Assembly (NCBI GenBank): GCA_014380615.1
Contig: JACMJM010000014.1
Span: 124,001 to 188,000 of the forward strand
Source: Sphingobacteriaceae bacterium
GTDB lineage: Bacteria; Bacteroidota; Bacteroidia; Sphingobacteriales; Sphingobacteriaceae
Length of the DNA stretch: 64,000 nt
Direction of reading: 5' to 3'
A model generated the notes under the pieces. It made no database searches. It worked only from the letters and a program-made list of their open reading frames with translations, and was not told the DNA's origin. The translations under genes and the position numbers were made by a program. Numbering within the stretch: position 1 is the stretch's first letter; each line of letters starts with the position of its first letter. Below, one piece after another: positions 52,862 through 63,420 of this stretch.

Positions 52862-54277
52862 ATGAGAAAACTGTTGTTGGCCTTATTTGCAGTACTTACG
52901 TATGCTTCGTATGCACAGGATGCTGGCCAAAAGCCGAGAGTAATTGTTTTAACCGATATCGAAAACGAACCCGATGATGCGATGTCGTTGGTTCGGTTTT
53001 TAACCTATTCCAATCAGTGGGATATCGAAGGATTGGTAGCTACAACATCGGTTCATCAACAACATAAACTAGCTGCATGGCGAATTCGCGAAATTCTAGA
53101 CGCTTACGCGAAAGTGCAGTCTAATCTTCTACAGCACGAACCGGGTTATCCATCGGCCAAATACCTGCACTCGGTAGTGAGGGAAGCACGTGCCGATTAT
53201 GGCATGCATGCGGTGGGTAAAGGGATGGACTCGCCGGGTTCTGATTTAATCATCCAGTCAGCCGACAAAAACGATGCACGTCCCGTTTGGGTGCAAGTTT
53301 GGGGCGGTCCAAACTGTTTGGCACAGGCACTTTGGAAGGTGAAACAAACCCGTACGCCCCAGGCTTTGAAAAAGTTTGTAAGAAAGTTGCGTGTGTACAC
53401 TATTTCGGATCAGGACGATAGCGGGCCATGGATTAGAAAAACATTCCCCGACCTATTTTACATCGCAAGTCCCGGTTTTCATTCTTATGGCGGTTATCAT
53501 AGCGCCACTTGGTCGGGCATTAGTGGCGATCATTTTCATGGACGTTTTGCCGGGAGCAATTTTGCGATCGTAGATAATCCCTGGTTGGATAAAGAGGTAC
53601 GCAGCAAAGGACCCTTGGGTGCCCAGTATCCGCTGGTAAAATATTTAATGGAAGGCGATACTCCCAGCTTTTTATATCTTGTCAATAACGGACTTGGCAG
53701 CCCTGAGCATCCCGATTGGGGAAGTTGGGGAGGCCGTTACGAGTTGTATAGACCCCGCACAGAAAAATGGTTTTTAGAACCTGAAACCCGTCCGCTCTGG
53801 ACCAACGCCCAAGATGAGGTACTGGGAACGGACAACTTTTGGCATACCAGTAACAAAGCTACCATCTGGCGCTGGCGCGAAGCTTATCAAAATGATTTTT
53901 TCGCCCGTATGGACTGGACCATCAAGCCTTATAATGAAGCCAATCATCCGCCGGTGCTTAAACTAAATAGTGCCGAACTACAATCTGCAAAACCAGGACA
54001 AAAAGTTACTCTGGATGCAACAGGTTCCACAGATCCGGATGGCAATCAGCTTTCTTACAAATGGTTCTATTATGGCGAGCCGGGCACGTTTACCCTGGCA
54101 ACAGAAAGATCCGGCGACCCGCTGAAAATAGAGGATGCTGACAAAGCAAAGGCATCCTTTGTTGTTCCAAAAAACTTTGGAAGACCCGGTATCATGCATA
54201 TTATATTGGCTGTAACAGATAATGGCACCCCAGCACTTACCCGCTACAAAAGGCTGAGAATAACCGTTAATCCCTAA
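52862..54277 (+). CDS. DUF1593 (nucleoside-hydrolase-like) secreted protein
   Basis: Exported protein of 471 aa (signal peptide ending TYASYAQ). Seen: the N-terminal domain [34 protein letters not shown] and [16 protein letters not shown], matching DUF1593, which has an inosine-uridine nucleoside-hydrolase-like fold with a DxxxEPDD metal site. The C-terminal part (about 355-470) is a PKD-like or Ig-like domain ([21 protein letters not shown]). It is associated with polysaccharide degradation in Bacteroidetes. Substrate unknown. It starts the cluster with the next gene 14 bp later. Confidence 0.9.
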   Translation: MRKLLLALFAVLTYASYAQDAGQKPRVIVLTDIENEPDDAMSLVRFLTYSNQWDIEGLVATTSVHQQHKLAAWRIREILDAYAKVQSNLLQHEPGYPSAKYLHSVVREARADYGMHAVGKGMDSPGSDLIIQSADKNDARPVWVQVWGGPNCLAQALWKVKQTRTPQALKKFVRKLRVYTISDQDDSGPWIRKTFPDLFYIASPGFHSYGGYHSATWSGISGDHFHGRFAGSNFAIVDNPWLDKEVRSKGPLGAQYPLVKYLMEGDTPSFLYLVNNGLGSPEHPDWGSWGGRYELYRPRTEKWFLEPETRPLWTNAQDEVLGTDNFWHTSNKATIWRWREAYQNDFFARMDWTIKPYNEANHPPVLKLNSAELQSAKPGQKVTLDATGSTDPDGNQLSYKWFYYGEPGTFTLATERSGDPLKIEDADKAKASFVVPKNFGRPGIMHIILAVTDNGTPALTRYKRLRITVNP

Positions 54278-54291
54278 TCAGAAAAAGAACT

Positions 54292-55173
54292 ATGAGATAT
54301 TCTATCAAGATCCTGTTTTTCTTCTACTTATGCTTAAATACCCTTCTCGTTTTAGGGCAGAAGGCCAAGAAGGGGGTAAAGCTCCCGCCGGTAGTACTAA
54401 CTGAAGTAAAATGGCACGATACAGGATGTTATCGGATCCAAATGCCTATGGGTACTGTCTATTTTGAGAAGGATAATGGTGTTTCCGGCTTCAAAAGTTT
54501 TATTGACAACGAAGGGAATGATTGGATAGCCTCATACCTTCCGCCAGGACCGAATGGAGATTACCGTGGTTTTCCAAACAGTATAGGCAATTTTGGGCAC
54601 GCTGGTAGAAACAGTGGTTCAAAAACAATAATTGTCGATGGCAAAACACAGGGTGAAGTGGTTATTCTCGAATCATCCAATGATAAATTCACGTTCCAGT
54701 ATTGGTTTTTTGCCGACCGAATAGCTATTAAAGTTCTGAAATCAGAAGGAGAGTATAACTTTCTCTTAGAATGTGTAGCCGGAGGTGCTGCGGATGCCGA
54801 AGATTTCTTTATTACTGCCGATGGAAAGAAACACATCCCTACCGAAGATGGCGAGTTTGATGATTTTACACCAGAATGGTTTTACCTCGGGGATTCTAAG
54901 GCAAAAAATGTACTCTTTATGGCAAAGACTCCGGATGATAATGCCCCGAATGAAAACCACCGCCAATTGCGTAACGGCCAGCATAATATGGACCTGTACA
55001 GTTTCGGCCGTACGGGTAGGGAAGAAAAATACCAGGTTCGCGGTATGAGTGGCAATCAGCATATTTGTATCATTGGTTTTTCGGAAACCGGTCGCTCACA
55101 TACTGAAATTGCGACTATGATAGAAAGCTTTCTCACCAAGCCATTTACTGCTAGTCTGAAGCCGGTAAAATAG
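54292..55173 (+). CDS. Secreted protein of unknown function in the glycan cluster
   Basis: A 293 aa exported protein (N-terminal hydrophobic segment 5-22, LLVLGQ). Beta-rich. Seen: KWHDTGCYRIQMPMGTVYFEK, NEGNDWIASYLPPG, SGSKTIIVDGKTQGEVVILES. I recognise no family; it could be a beta-jelly-roll lyase or glycan-binding protein. It follows the DUF1593 gene closely and precedes the DeoR regulator, so it is assigned to the cluster by position. Confidence 0.7.
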   Translation: MRYSIKILFFFYLCLNTLLVLGQKAKKGVKLPPVVLTEVKWHDTGCYRIQMPMGTVYFEKDNGVSGFKSFIDNEGNDWIASYLPPGPNGDYRGFPNSIGNFGHAGRNSGSKTIIVDGKTQGEVVILESSNDKFTFQYWFFADRIAIKVLKSEGEYNFLLECVAGGAADAEDFFITADGKKHIPTEDGEFDDFTPEWFYLGDSKAKNVLFMAKTPDDNAPNENHRQLRNGQHNMDLYSFGRTGREEKYQVRGMSGNQHICIIGFSETGRSHTEIATMIESFLTKPFTASLKPVK

Positions 55174-55389
55174 CAGAATAACCCGAACTATAACATGAAT
55201 CTGAATGGGCAGTTAGGTAGAAGTCGTGTTATTGCCAATTAAAAAAAAGATTTTAAATAGTTTAGCCTGCAGAATCGCTTTTTGAACTTTTTTTCAATAA
55301 AGTAAAGGTTTTGTATCATTTTTGAAGGAATAACGAAAAATTTTCAATTTTTTTTTCCTTGGCATAACGTTATTGTATATTTCGCTATT

Positions 55390-56157
55390 ATGAACGCAAA
55401 TTATCGAAGGGAAAAAATTTTAGAATTAATCATAGAGGACGGTTCTGCAAAAGTAGTTAACCTCGCAAAAATTTTCAAAGTTACCGAAGTTACAATCAGA
55501 CAAGACCTCGAGAAATTAGAAAAAAGCGGCTTGCTGATAAAAGAACATGGAGGGGCGTATTTGAAAGACGTCGAAACACAAGTCGGGGCTATATCTCTCG
55601 CACATCAGGAGAACATGGATAAAAAGGCTATTATAGCCAAGAAGTGTCTTGAATTTATCGAAAGTGGCGATACGATTATTTTAGACTCAGGTTCTACTAC
55701 CACAGAAATTGCAAAGAAACTAAAAGGGTTTAAAGGACTAACCGTAATAACAAATGCATTAAATATTGCTCTAATGCTTGGTGCTGAGCCAGGCATTGAT
55801 GTGATTGTTACAGGCGGCGAATTTAAACCACCTACCTTATCACTTACCGGCCAGAAGGCCGCAGATTTTTTTAATGGCATAAATGTTCAGAAATTATTCC
55901 TGGCAACTGCGGGAATTTCATTGAAAGCAGGCCTGACATATCCAAGTATTAGTGATTTGGTGCTAAAAAAGGCGATGATAGAGGCTGCCGAAACAACCTT
56001 TTTAGTAGCAGACTCGACTAAAATAGGAAAAAGTGCCTTTGCGAGTTTAGGAGCATTAGGCCTTATTAACTACATAATAACCGACGATAGCATCGAAGAA
56101 AAACATAAAAAATTGTTTCGGGACAATGATATTGAGTTATTAATTGCAGGTGAGTAG
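55390..56157 (+). CDS. DeoR/GlpR family transcriptional regulator
   Basis: Repressor-type regulator of 255 aa. Seen: N-terminal winged helix YRREKILELIIEDGSAKV and FKVTEVTIRQDLEKLEKSG (about 5-57), and the C-terminal DeoR sugar-phosphate sensor domain (IILDSGSTTTEIAKKLK, TVITNALNIAL, FLVADSTKIGKSAFA). Known: DeoR proteins respond to phosphorylated sugars. The usual PUL regulators in this phylum are HTCS, SARP or ECF-sigma; here a DeoR protein takes that position, so it probably controls the flanking glycan genes. Confidence 0.92.
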   Translation: MNANYRREKILELIIEDGSAKVVNLAKIFKVTEVTIRQDLEKLEKSGLLIKEHGGAYLKDVETQVGAISLAHQENMDKKAIIAKKCLEFIESGDTIILDSGSTTTEIAKKLKGFKGLTVITNALNIALMLGAEPGIDVIVTGGEFKPPTLSLTGQKAADFFNGINVQKLFLATAGISLKAGLTYPSISDLVLKKAMIEAAETTFLVADSTKIGKSAFASLGALGLINYIITDDSIEEKHKKLFRDNDIELLIAGE

Positions 56158-56289
56158 CCATAAAATTTACAACCCGATATTTACACTATGCAATTTTCAC
56201 GTCACTCTATCCCTCTCAATAAAAAATAATCGAACACAGGTTAAGAGGTATTAAAGATCAAATGCCAGGGCTTGGCGCGGCAGTTTTTC

Positions 56290-56328
56290 TAAAATCATCA
56301 GTCACTTAGATTGATGATTTTTTTTATA
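56290..56328 (+). terminator. Intrinsic terminator after deoR-type gene
   Basis: AAAATCATCA and TGATGATTTT arms with a T-run TTTTTTTT immediately after the stem. It separates the regulator from the susC leader. Confidence 0.82.
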
Positions 56329-56420
56329 TAGATCCTCCCTCCGCACAACATTCTACAGCCTTTCCTTATTAGCTACAATCAAAATCCGGAAGCAACAATT
56401 TTAGAGCCTTATTTCCTACA

Positions 56421-56690
56421 AACGGTAGTTTTTATTTTTTTCTTTTTATTTTTTATTTTTTATTTTTTTCTTTCAATTTTTTCATTTAGTTTTAGTTTAA
56501 GAAAAAAAAGTAAAATATAGAAAGCCTTTTCTTTGTTTTACTACTACTAAACCAACTAACTTTTTAAACCCTTAGCTCGCAAATGAGAACTGATGTTGTT
56601 TTATGCTATCACCTGCTTATTACATGGTTGCCCTTTCGTATCACCAAACAACTTGCTAACTAACAATTAACCAACTTAAAAATAAAAGCT
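56421..56690 (+). promoter_or_regulatory. T-rich leader and probable promoter region of susC
   Basis: A T-rich tract (56428-56492) of repeated ATTTTTT units, then TTTAGTTTTAGTTTAAG. This is the same arrangement as at 52580-52650. No gene in the 533 bp between the deoR-type gene and susC apart from this and the terminator. It could hold the binding site of the DeoR-type protein; no clear operator palindrome was found by eye. Confidence 0.5.
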
Positions 56691-59600
56691 ATGCCAAGAA
56701 AATTATCACAATTACTGCCACAGACAACCTGGATCTGGGTTACGTCTTTATTGGTTTTATTCTGGTCGCAGTCCCAGGGCCAAACAGAGCGAATTGTTTC
56801 GGGGACGGTCTCAGACGAAAGCAAACTACCCTTACCGGGTGCAACAGTCAAAGTACTTGACACGAAAACCGCTACAGTTACAGATCAAAATGGAAACTTC
56901 AATTTAAAGCTGAGTAGTACTTCCGGCACCTTGATCTTCAGTTATACCGGAATGATTACTAAAAGAGTAAAATTCGATGGCCAAAACCACATCGATGTAA
57001 CCTTGGAAGCAGATTCAAAGACTCTGGAGGCTGTTGTCGTAGTCGGCTACGGGTCGGTAAAGAAGAGCGACATTACAGGGTCTGTAGCATCCGTAAAGGC
57101 AGATCAGCTTACGCAACTTTCCTCTTCAAGCCCCTTAGTTGGTTTACAAGGTAAAGCCGCGGGGGTAAATGTTGTGAATACTTCAGGGGAGCCTGGATCG
57201 CCTCTGGCAATTAGAATCCGAGGCGTGGGCACAATAAACAACAGTAATCCTGTTTATGTGGTTGACGGTTATATAACTAGTAATATAGATTATCTAACTG
57301 CCTCAGACATTGAAAGGATAGAAGTTTTAAAAGATGCTTCCGCTACAGCCATATACGGCTCAAGGGGTGCCAATGGTGTAATAGTAGTCAGTACGAAAAA
57401 AGGGAAATCAGGGCCGGTAAAATTGGAGGTGGAGTCTTATGCAGGGGTACAGAGAATGTCGGGCATTATCCCAATGGCTGATGCTACAGAATTTGCAACC
57501 TTATATAAGGAGGCGATCGCAAATGGAAACGGGTTTTTAAACGCTCAGGAAAGTGCCATCTTAAATTATGTAGAGCAAAATAAGTTCAAAGGAACTGATT
57601 GGCAGCGCGAAGTACTGCAGCCGGCACCCATTCAGAATTACCAGATTACCATGAATGGCGGAAAAGACGGAAATTCTTATTTCGTTACAGGAGGATATTT
57701 CAACCAGCAAGGCTTGGTTAAAAATAGCGGATTTAAGCGCTACAATGTGCGGTTCAATACCCTTAATAATTTAACAGACAGAATCAAATTTACTTCTGAT
57801 ATAGCATTCGCAAATTCGTTTAAAAACAATACCAACTCTACAAATATATTGTTAAATGCGATGAGAATGGATCCTATTACTGCTGCCTGGGATAATAACG
57901 TAAATTTTTATGGTTCAAAGTTTATCGAATCTACCGGTGGTTTGTCTAATCCGGCTTTGCATGCAGACAGACAGAGCGTAACAGGGCTAAACTACACTAA
58001 CCGGATAGTAGGGAATTTTTCTCTGGAGTTCAAAGATCTTTTCATAAACGGGTTAGATTTTGTTACGCGCACCTCAGGCGATCTTAATCTTAATCATGGT
58101 AAGGGATATACCGGCACGTATTTCCTGAATGCAACAGACCAGGTTTTGGAAAGTTCGCTCTATGACAACCAGTCTAGAAATACAAATATGATGGCTTCAG
58201 GATACCTGACTTACAAAAAATCAATCGGCGTGAATGATTTTAGTATTATGGGAGGATCTGAATATCAGACTTTTAAAAACGATTTTCTTGGGGGAACGGC
58301 TTTCGACATCGCAGATGATCCAAGTCTTTATTACATTAATCTTTCCCGCAGGCCAACTGGCGATCAGGCCTCAGGTGACGCTTCAGAATACAGATTACTA
58401 TCTTATTTTACCAGAGCGAATTATAGCTACAAAGATAAGTATTTTCTAACAGGAACCTTTAGAGCTGACGGGTCATCGAAGTTCAAATCTGGCAATCAAT
58501 GGGGATTTTTTCCATCCTTTAGTTTAGCATGGGATGCGAAGAAAGAATCCTTTCTAAGTGGGATCGAATTTATTAATAGTCTGAAACTCCGTGGCGGTTG
58601 GGGCAAGGTTGGGAATGAAGGCTCTTTGACCACCGCATATGGTTACGCCAATCTCATCGACTCAAGAAATTATGCGTATAGTTTCGGTGGCGCTATGGTA
58701 AACGGATCTTATCCCCGTACAATAAGCAATAGTTCTATACAATGGGAATCCACCAATTCAAGTAATATCGGACTTGATTTACGAGTACTGAGTAAATTGT
58801 CTTTCACGGCTGATGCCTTCACCCGCAAGACGGTGGATATGATCTTAGTTCCTACCATCCCGGCATACGTGGGTGCTGACGCAACTTTTGCAAACATCGG
58901 GTCGGTTGAAAACAAAGGCTTAGAACTTTCATTGGATTGGAATGATAAAAAGGGCGACTTTAGCTATGGCATTGGAGTAAATACAACTTTTGTTAAAAAC
59001 AATGTAACTAGTATTGGAACGGCCAGTGCGATCATTTCCGGCGGCCTATTCTGGTCTGATCCGATCTCCTATACAGAAGTGGGGAAAGAAATCGGCTATT
59101 TTAAAGGATTCAAAACCGATGGCATATTTAACAATCAACAAGAACTCGACGCTTACAAGAACGGCCAAGGTCTACCCATTCAGCCAAGGGCGAGTTTGGG
59201 AGATGTTAAATTTGTTGATCTGAATAGTGACGGAAAAATAGACAATGCTGATAAAACCTTTTTAGGCAGTGCTTTCCCCACCTTTACTTCAGGAATAAAT
59301 CTAAATTTCGGGTATAAGAATTTTTATCTAACTACTTACGCCTTTATTTCAAAGGGAAACAAAATCGCGAATGGAGCCTATCCACTCATCTATGGTTCTG
59401 ACGCGAAAGACAATTTTTCAAAAGAACAGATGAACAGATGGACTCCACAAAATCCAAACAGTAATATTCCACGGGTTACTTCTGCAGATCCAAACAGAAA
59501 CTCTACGGCCACTTCGGATTTGTACGTAGAAGACGGAAGTTTTGTCAAAATAAAGAATATTCAACTTGGCTACCTATTGCCACAGAGAATTGCAAAGCAA

Positions 59601-59789
59601 CTTCGTTTCAGTTCATTTAGAATATTTGCTTCTGTGGATAACCTGCACACCTTCACTAAATACAGGGGCTGGGATCCGGAAGCGGCCCGGTATGGCTCAA
59701 GTGCAGGTGGTGATATAAGTGCAGGGGTTGACTCATGGAATTATCCAATGTCAAGAAATATAACCGGTGGAGTAAAAATATCTTTTTAA
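56691..59789 (+). CDS. SusC/RagA-type TonB-linked outer-membrane transporter
   Basis: TonB-dependent glycan importer of 1032 aa. Seen: signal peptide (VLFWSQSQGQ), an N-terminal carboxypeptidase-regulatory-like domain (IVSGTVSDESKLPLPGATVKV, about 32-105), the TonB box region and plug (VVVGYGSVKKSDITGSVASV, RIRGVGTINNSNPVYVVDGY, about 110-240) and a long beta-barrel ending in a C-terminal aromatic strand (GGVKISF). Works with the SusD partner to take up an oligosaccharide across the outer membrane. Confidence 0.97.
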   Translation: MPRKLSQLLPQTTWIWVTSLLVLFWSQSQGQTERIVSGTVSDESKLPLPGATVKVLDTKTATVTDQNGNFNLKLSSTSGTLIFSYTGMITKRVKFDGQNHIDVTLEADSKTLEAVVVVGYGSVKKSDITGSVASVKADQLTQLSSSSPLVGLQGKAAGVNVVNTSGEPGSPLAIRIRGVGTINNSNPVYVVDGYITSNIDYLTASDIERIEVLKDASATAIYGSRGANGVIVVSTKKGKSGPVKLEVESYAGVQRMSGIIPMADATEFATLYKEAIANGNGFLNAQESAILNYVEQNKFKGTDWQREVLQPAPIQNYQITMNGGKDGNSYFVTGGYFNQQGLVKNSGFKRYNVRFNTLNNLTDRIKFTSDIAFANSFKNNTNSTNILLNAMRMDPITAAWDNNVNFYGSKFIESTGGLSNPALHADRQSVTGLNYTNRIVGNFSLEFKDLFINGLDFVTRTSGDLNLNHGKGYTGTYFLNATDQVLESSLYDNQSRNTNMMASGYLTYKKSIGVNDFSIMGGSEYQTFKNDFLGGTAFDIADDPSLYYINLSRRPTGDQASGDASEYRLLSYFTRANYSYKDKYFLTGTFRADGSSKFKSGNQWGFFPSFSLAWDAKKESFLSGIEFINSLKLRGGWGKVGNEGSLTTAYGYANLIDSRNYAYSFGGAMVNGSYPRTISNSSIQWESTNSSNIGLDLRVLSKLSFTADAFTRKTVDMILVPTIPAYVGADATFANIGSVENKGLELSLDWNDKKGDFSYGIGVNTTFVKNNVTSIGTASAIISGGLFWSDPISYTEVGKEIGYFKGFKTDGIFNNQQELDAYKNGQGLPIQPRASLGDVKFVDLNSDGKIDNADKTFLGSAFPTFTSGINLNFGYKNFYLTTYAFISKGNKIANGAYPLIYGSDAKDNFSKEQMNRWTPQNPNSNIPRVTSADPNRNSTATSDLYVEDGSFVKIKNIQLGYLLPQRIAKQLRFSSFRIFASVDNLHTFTKYRGWDPEAARYGSSAGGDISAGVDSWNYPMSRNITGGVKISF

Positions 59790-59808
59790 AACGCATAAAA
59801 AAACTAAC

Positions 59809-61501
59809 ATGAGACATTATATAAAATACCTCTTTTTCGGTTCGTTGCTTTTCTTAGCAAATTCCTGCAGGGAAGCACTAGATCTTACTCCGGTGGCTGC
59901 CAGGACAGCTGACGGCTTCCTGAATGACCCCAAAAATGCCGTAGAGGCAGTAAACGCCTGCTATTATCAATTATTACGATTGCAAGAGTTCAATGAGAAC
60001 AATCATACCCATGATTACTTCTTTGGAGACCTTACTACTTTTGACTCGCAGATAGGCAGTACACCTAATGACTTTTCTGATCTGCAACGCTTGACAGAAT
60101 GGACAATGAATAACACCAATGTGCCTGCCCGAACGCTTTGGAGTGTGGGTTATCAGGGTGTTCATAATGCTAATTACGTTATAACCTCCTTGCCCGACGC
60201 TACAATCGACGCCAACTTAAAATCCCGCTTAATGGGTGAGGCATATTTCTGCAGGGGATATTGGTATCTGCGTTTTGCTACCTTATTTGGTAATGTTCCC
60301 ATCGTAACCACACGGTTAAGTACCACCGACTTTAAAGATGCCAAAAAGGGCACTATTCATGATGCCTTTGAACAGGCAGTCGCAGATTTTAAAAAGGCTG
60401 CCGAGCTCCTTCCTGAAAAAAGCGCGTATTCCGCAGCAGATATTGGCAGGGCTAGCAAAGGTGCTGCGAGAGGTTTCTTAGCCCGCACGTTGATGTACCA
60501 GATTGGCTTCGATAAACAAAATACGCATACCTGGCAGGAAGTTTTGGACGAAACAACAAAAATCATCAATTCATCGCAATATTCTTTAGCAGCCAACTAT
60601 GCTACCATATTCGAAACCGAAGGCGAGAATAATAATGAATCAATTTTCGAGTTGCAAGCTACCAGTTTAGGTAACGCCGAAAGGGCGACAGATGCAATTG
60701 GGTCACATAGTCCGACCTGTCAGGGCGTAAGAACAAATAACTTGCTGGCCGGTGTAATTGTATGGGGTTGGGGATACAATAATCCCACCCAGGATCTCGT
60801 AAACGAATTTGAAGCCGGAGATCCAAGATTATCAAGCACTGTTTTTGGCAAACCCCACAATAATGGAATTGTATATGGTGCTTCCTTTAATTATGATATT
60901 GGTACCGAGTGGACCCCCTATCATAACAGAAAAGCAGCGAAAACCCCCGGTGATGCTTCAGGTGGATTCGGCTGGTGGCGGAATGGAAATAATATCCGTC
61001 AAATGCGCTATGCCGAAATTCTTCTCATGCATGCGGAAGCTCTCTATAACACTAATAGTGAAGGACCGGCAAGAACATATCTTAATATGATCCGCAAACA
61101 GAGCGAGAAACAGCACTTTTGCCCGAGGGTATGAATTAAATAAGCCCAATGATTATACGCCGACCGGCTTTTCAGGAAACCTGCCAGATGTAACTGCTTC
61201 AGGTGTTAGTTTACTTCAAGCGATTAAACATGAGAGAAGAGTCGAATTTGGCATGGAATCTCTTCGTTATTATGATTTGGTACGGTGGGGAGATTATATG
61301 GCTGAACTAACCAGGAAAAGAGCCTTAGCACCTGCTCCTTACCAGGCGGTTCCTGTACTATTGGCTTATACAAATATCAATTTGCAGGCAAATGCATTAA
61401 AGGTAAGCATCGATGGCCCCGGAACGAATAAAATTCCATTACTTCCGATTCCGCAGGTTGAAACAGATGTATGGGGTCTGAAACCAAACCCAGGCTATTA
61501 A
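59809..61501 (+). pseudogene. SusD/RagB-type glycan-binding lipoprotein, frameshifted
   Basis: Full-length SusD homologue (about 563 residues) interrupted by one extra base near 61100. The first part (59809-61134; lipoprotein signal FLANSC) reads correctly to YLNMIRK and then hits TGA. With the extra A at about 61100 removed, the frame continues (RNSTFARGYELNKPNDYTP to VEFGMESLRYYDLVRWGDY) to the stop at 61501. All SusD regions are present. It could be a real inactivating mutation, a sequencing error, or a programmed shift. Confidence 0.88.
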
Positions 61502-61525
61502 CTCATTAAATAAATAGATAAAACC

Positions 61526-61569
61526 ATCATGAGCATACCGGTCAAAACAGAGATGAGTATGCTCATGAT
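61526..61569 (+). other. Perfect 13 bp hairpin between susD and the TIG gene
   Basis: ATCATGAGCATAC and GTATGCTCATGAT separated by 18 nt; stem perfect. No U-run. Possibly a processing or mRNA stabilising structure that lets susC/D exceed the downstream genes. Confidence 0.65.
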
Positions 61570-61599
61570 AGCTTCAAAGCAATTAAAAAATATAATCTA

Positions 61600-61950
61600 A
61601 TGGAAAAGAGATTCCTTTCTTACAGCGTTTTAATAGTAGTCCTTACAACATTTTTCGGATGTTCTAAAGAAGATTGGTCATCAGATTATGATGTCAAACT
61701 TCCAATTCCCGTGGTATCATCTTTTAATCCCGGGAGTGCCAAAGTAGGCGAAACCATTACCCTTACCGGAACTACTTTGAGCAACGTCAGCAATGTCTGG
61801 ATAAATGACCAGAGTGCTCAAATTCTTTCTCAGTCCGAGACCCAAATCCAAATAAAAATAGGTGTCGGGTCGAAAACCGGAAAGATCAAAGTGCGTAATG
61901 TTTACCGCCAGGTGGGGTTTGCTCCGAATGATATAAATGTTATCCCTTAA
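61600..61950 (+). CDS. IPT/TIG-domain lipoprotein (SusE/F-position)
   Basis: A 116 aa lipoprotein (signal with VVLTTFFGCSK). Seen: a single IPT/TIG domain (VVSSFNPGSAKVGETITLTG, near 38, then GKIKVRNVYRQVG). It occupies the place of a surface glycan-binding protein in a SusCD operon. Glycan binding is inferred. Confidence 0.82.
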   Translation: MEKRFLSYSVLIVVLTTFFGCSKEDWSSDYDVKLPIPVVSSFNPGSAKVGETITLTGTTLSNVSNVWINDQSAQILSQSETQIQIKIGVGSKTGKIKVRNVYRQVGFAPNDINVIP

Positions 61951-61959
61951 GCTTTTAAG

Positions 61960-63309
61960 ATGAAAACAAGCAGGCTAATAGTCGTTCAACTGATGGTGCT
62001 TTGCTGCATTTATACCAGTTGCAGTTACGGGCAACCTCTCAATAAAATTGCGGGTGGCCTCAATTTCCCACTAAAAGTATCAGATGATAAACACTATTTG
62101 ACTCTGCAGGATGGAACCCCTTTTTATTACGTTGCGGATACTCAATGGCCTCTTTTCTGGTATTATTCAATGGAGGAGGCCAAGCGAATAATAGACGACC
62201 GGGTTAATAAAGGATTTACCGGGCTTCAGCTTTCACTCGCGTCGTGGCGAAACCAACGAAATAAAAACGGGCACTCCCCTTTTATTGATCCTGTGCAACT
62301 AACGCCTGATACTGCATATTTCAATCACGCAGACATGGTATTGGATTACATGGCATCAAAAGGACTTGTAGCTTATCTCCCCGTTTTATGGTTCAATCAG
62401 TACCCTAAGGCGTCCTCCGAGGCCAATTTTACTTTCGGGAAATGGCTCGGAACAAGATGGAAGGACAGAGCAAACATAATTTGGGTAGTTGGCGGGGACA
62501 CCCCTTTTCGTCCGGATCAACTACCCATTTTTACGTCACTTGCAAGTGGAATCAAAAGTTCCGGCGCAAATCAGCTCTTCACACAACATCCTCATGGAGG
62601 TGACATACCAAGCTCAGGAATTTCTTCCTCAGCGGGATTCCATAATGAAATGTGGTTAGATTTCAACAGTATTCAGGCACATACCGATTCTAGTCTCAGC
62701 TTGCAAAATAAGATGTATGCGGATTATAACAGGAAACCGACGAAGCCGGTTCTGTATGCTGAGGGCTGGTATTATTGGTTAGACGGACAGCCTTTGTTTA
62801 ATATCCATAAGGGCTCTTACGATATCCGAAAAGCGCATTATATAAGTCGACTTGCGGGCAGTTTTGGAGAAGGATATGGTGCTTATCCTTTTTGGTGGGG
62901 CACAAAGGGTTGGGAAGAAGCCTTAGGTAATCAATCGGCAGCCACACATATTGCCACTTATATGAAGCGCTTATTTGAGCCCAGAGAATGGCACAAATTG
63001 AGGCCGGATTTCAGCAGGGATTTAATTATCAATCGTGCCCTGAACCTTCGCGGGCTCGACGAAATTGCCGTGGCAACATCCCCAAGTCGCGATTTAGCGA
63101 TTATTTACTTTCCAAGGAGAACTGAAATTCAGATAAACAAAAAATGGTTTTCCGGAAAAATATATCCGAAATGGTACGACCCTACCATCGGCACCTATAC
63201 AAAAGCAAAGGCTCTTAAGTCTTCGGGCAACACAAAGTTTAGCCCGCCAGGTAAAAATAATAACGGAGAGGATGACTTTGTTTTAATACTCGAAACAAAG
63301 CCACGATAA
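61960..63309 (+). CDS. DUF4038 glycoside hydrolase (apiosidase / GH140-like)
   Basis: Exported 449 aa protein (hydrophobic N-terminus, LMVLCCIYTSCSYGQ). Seen: a TIM-barrel-like core with GTPFYYVADTQWPLFWYYS, GFTGLQLSLASWRNQRN, LVAYLPVLWFNQYP, IIWVVGGDTPF and PVLYAEGWYYWLD (candidate catalytic acids), and a C-terminal collagen-binding-like domain (about 350-449). Known: DUF4038/GH140 enzymes include apiosidases acting on rhamnogalacturonan-II. Substrate here is inferred to be plant-cell-wall glycan. Confidence 0.85.
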   Translation: MKTSRLIVVQLMVLCCIYTSCSYGQPLNKIAGGLNFPLKVSDDKHYLTLQDGTPFYYVADTQWPLFWYYSMEEAKRIIDDRVNKGFTGLQLSLASWRNQRNKNGHSPFIDPVQLTPDTAYFNHADMVLDYMASKGLVAYLPVLWFNQYPKASSEANFTFGKWLGTRWKDRANIIWVVGGDTPFRPDQLPIFTSLASGIKSSGANQLFTQHPHGGDIPSSGISSSAGFHNEMWLDFNSIQAHTDSSLSLQNKMYADYNRKPTKPVLYAEGWYYWLDGQPLFNIHKGSYDIRKAHYISRLAGSFGEGYGAYPFWWGTKGWEEALGNQSAATHIATYMKRLFEPREWHKLRPDFSRDLIINRALNLRGLDEIAVATSPSRDLAIIYFPRRTEIQINKKWFSGKIYPKWYDPTIGTYTKAKALKSSGNTKFSPPGKNNNGEDDFVLILETKPR

Positions 63310-63420
63310 ATTGTAAGACTCTGCTGATAGCCGCTTCTACAGATGAAGATGCCGCCATTTTCTGTTGTGATATTGGCGTTAAATAACCTACTAATCAATT
63401 AAAACTAAAAATATTACACG

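Noticed and set aside
61253..61501. Separate small gene after susD
   Set aside because: Its sequence is the C-terminal part of SusD and joins the upstream part after correcting one base.
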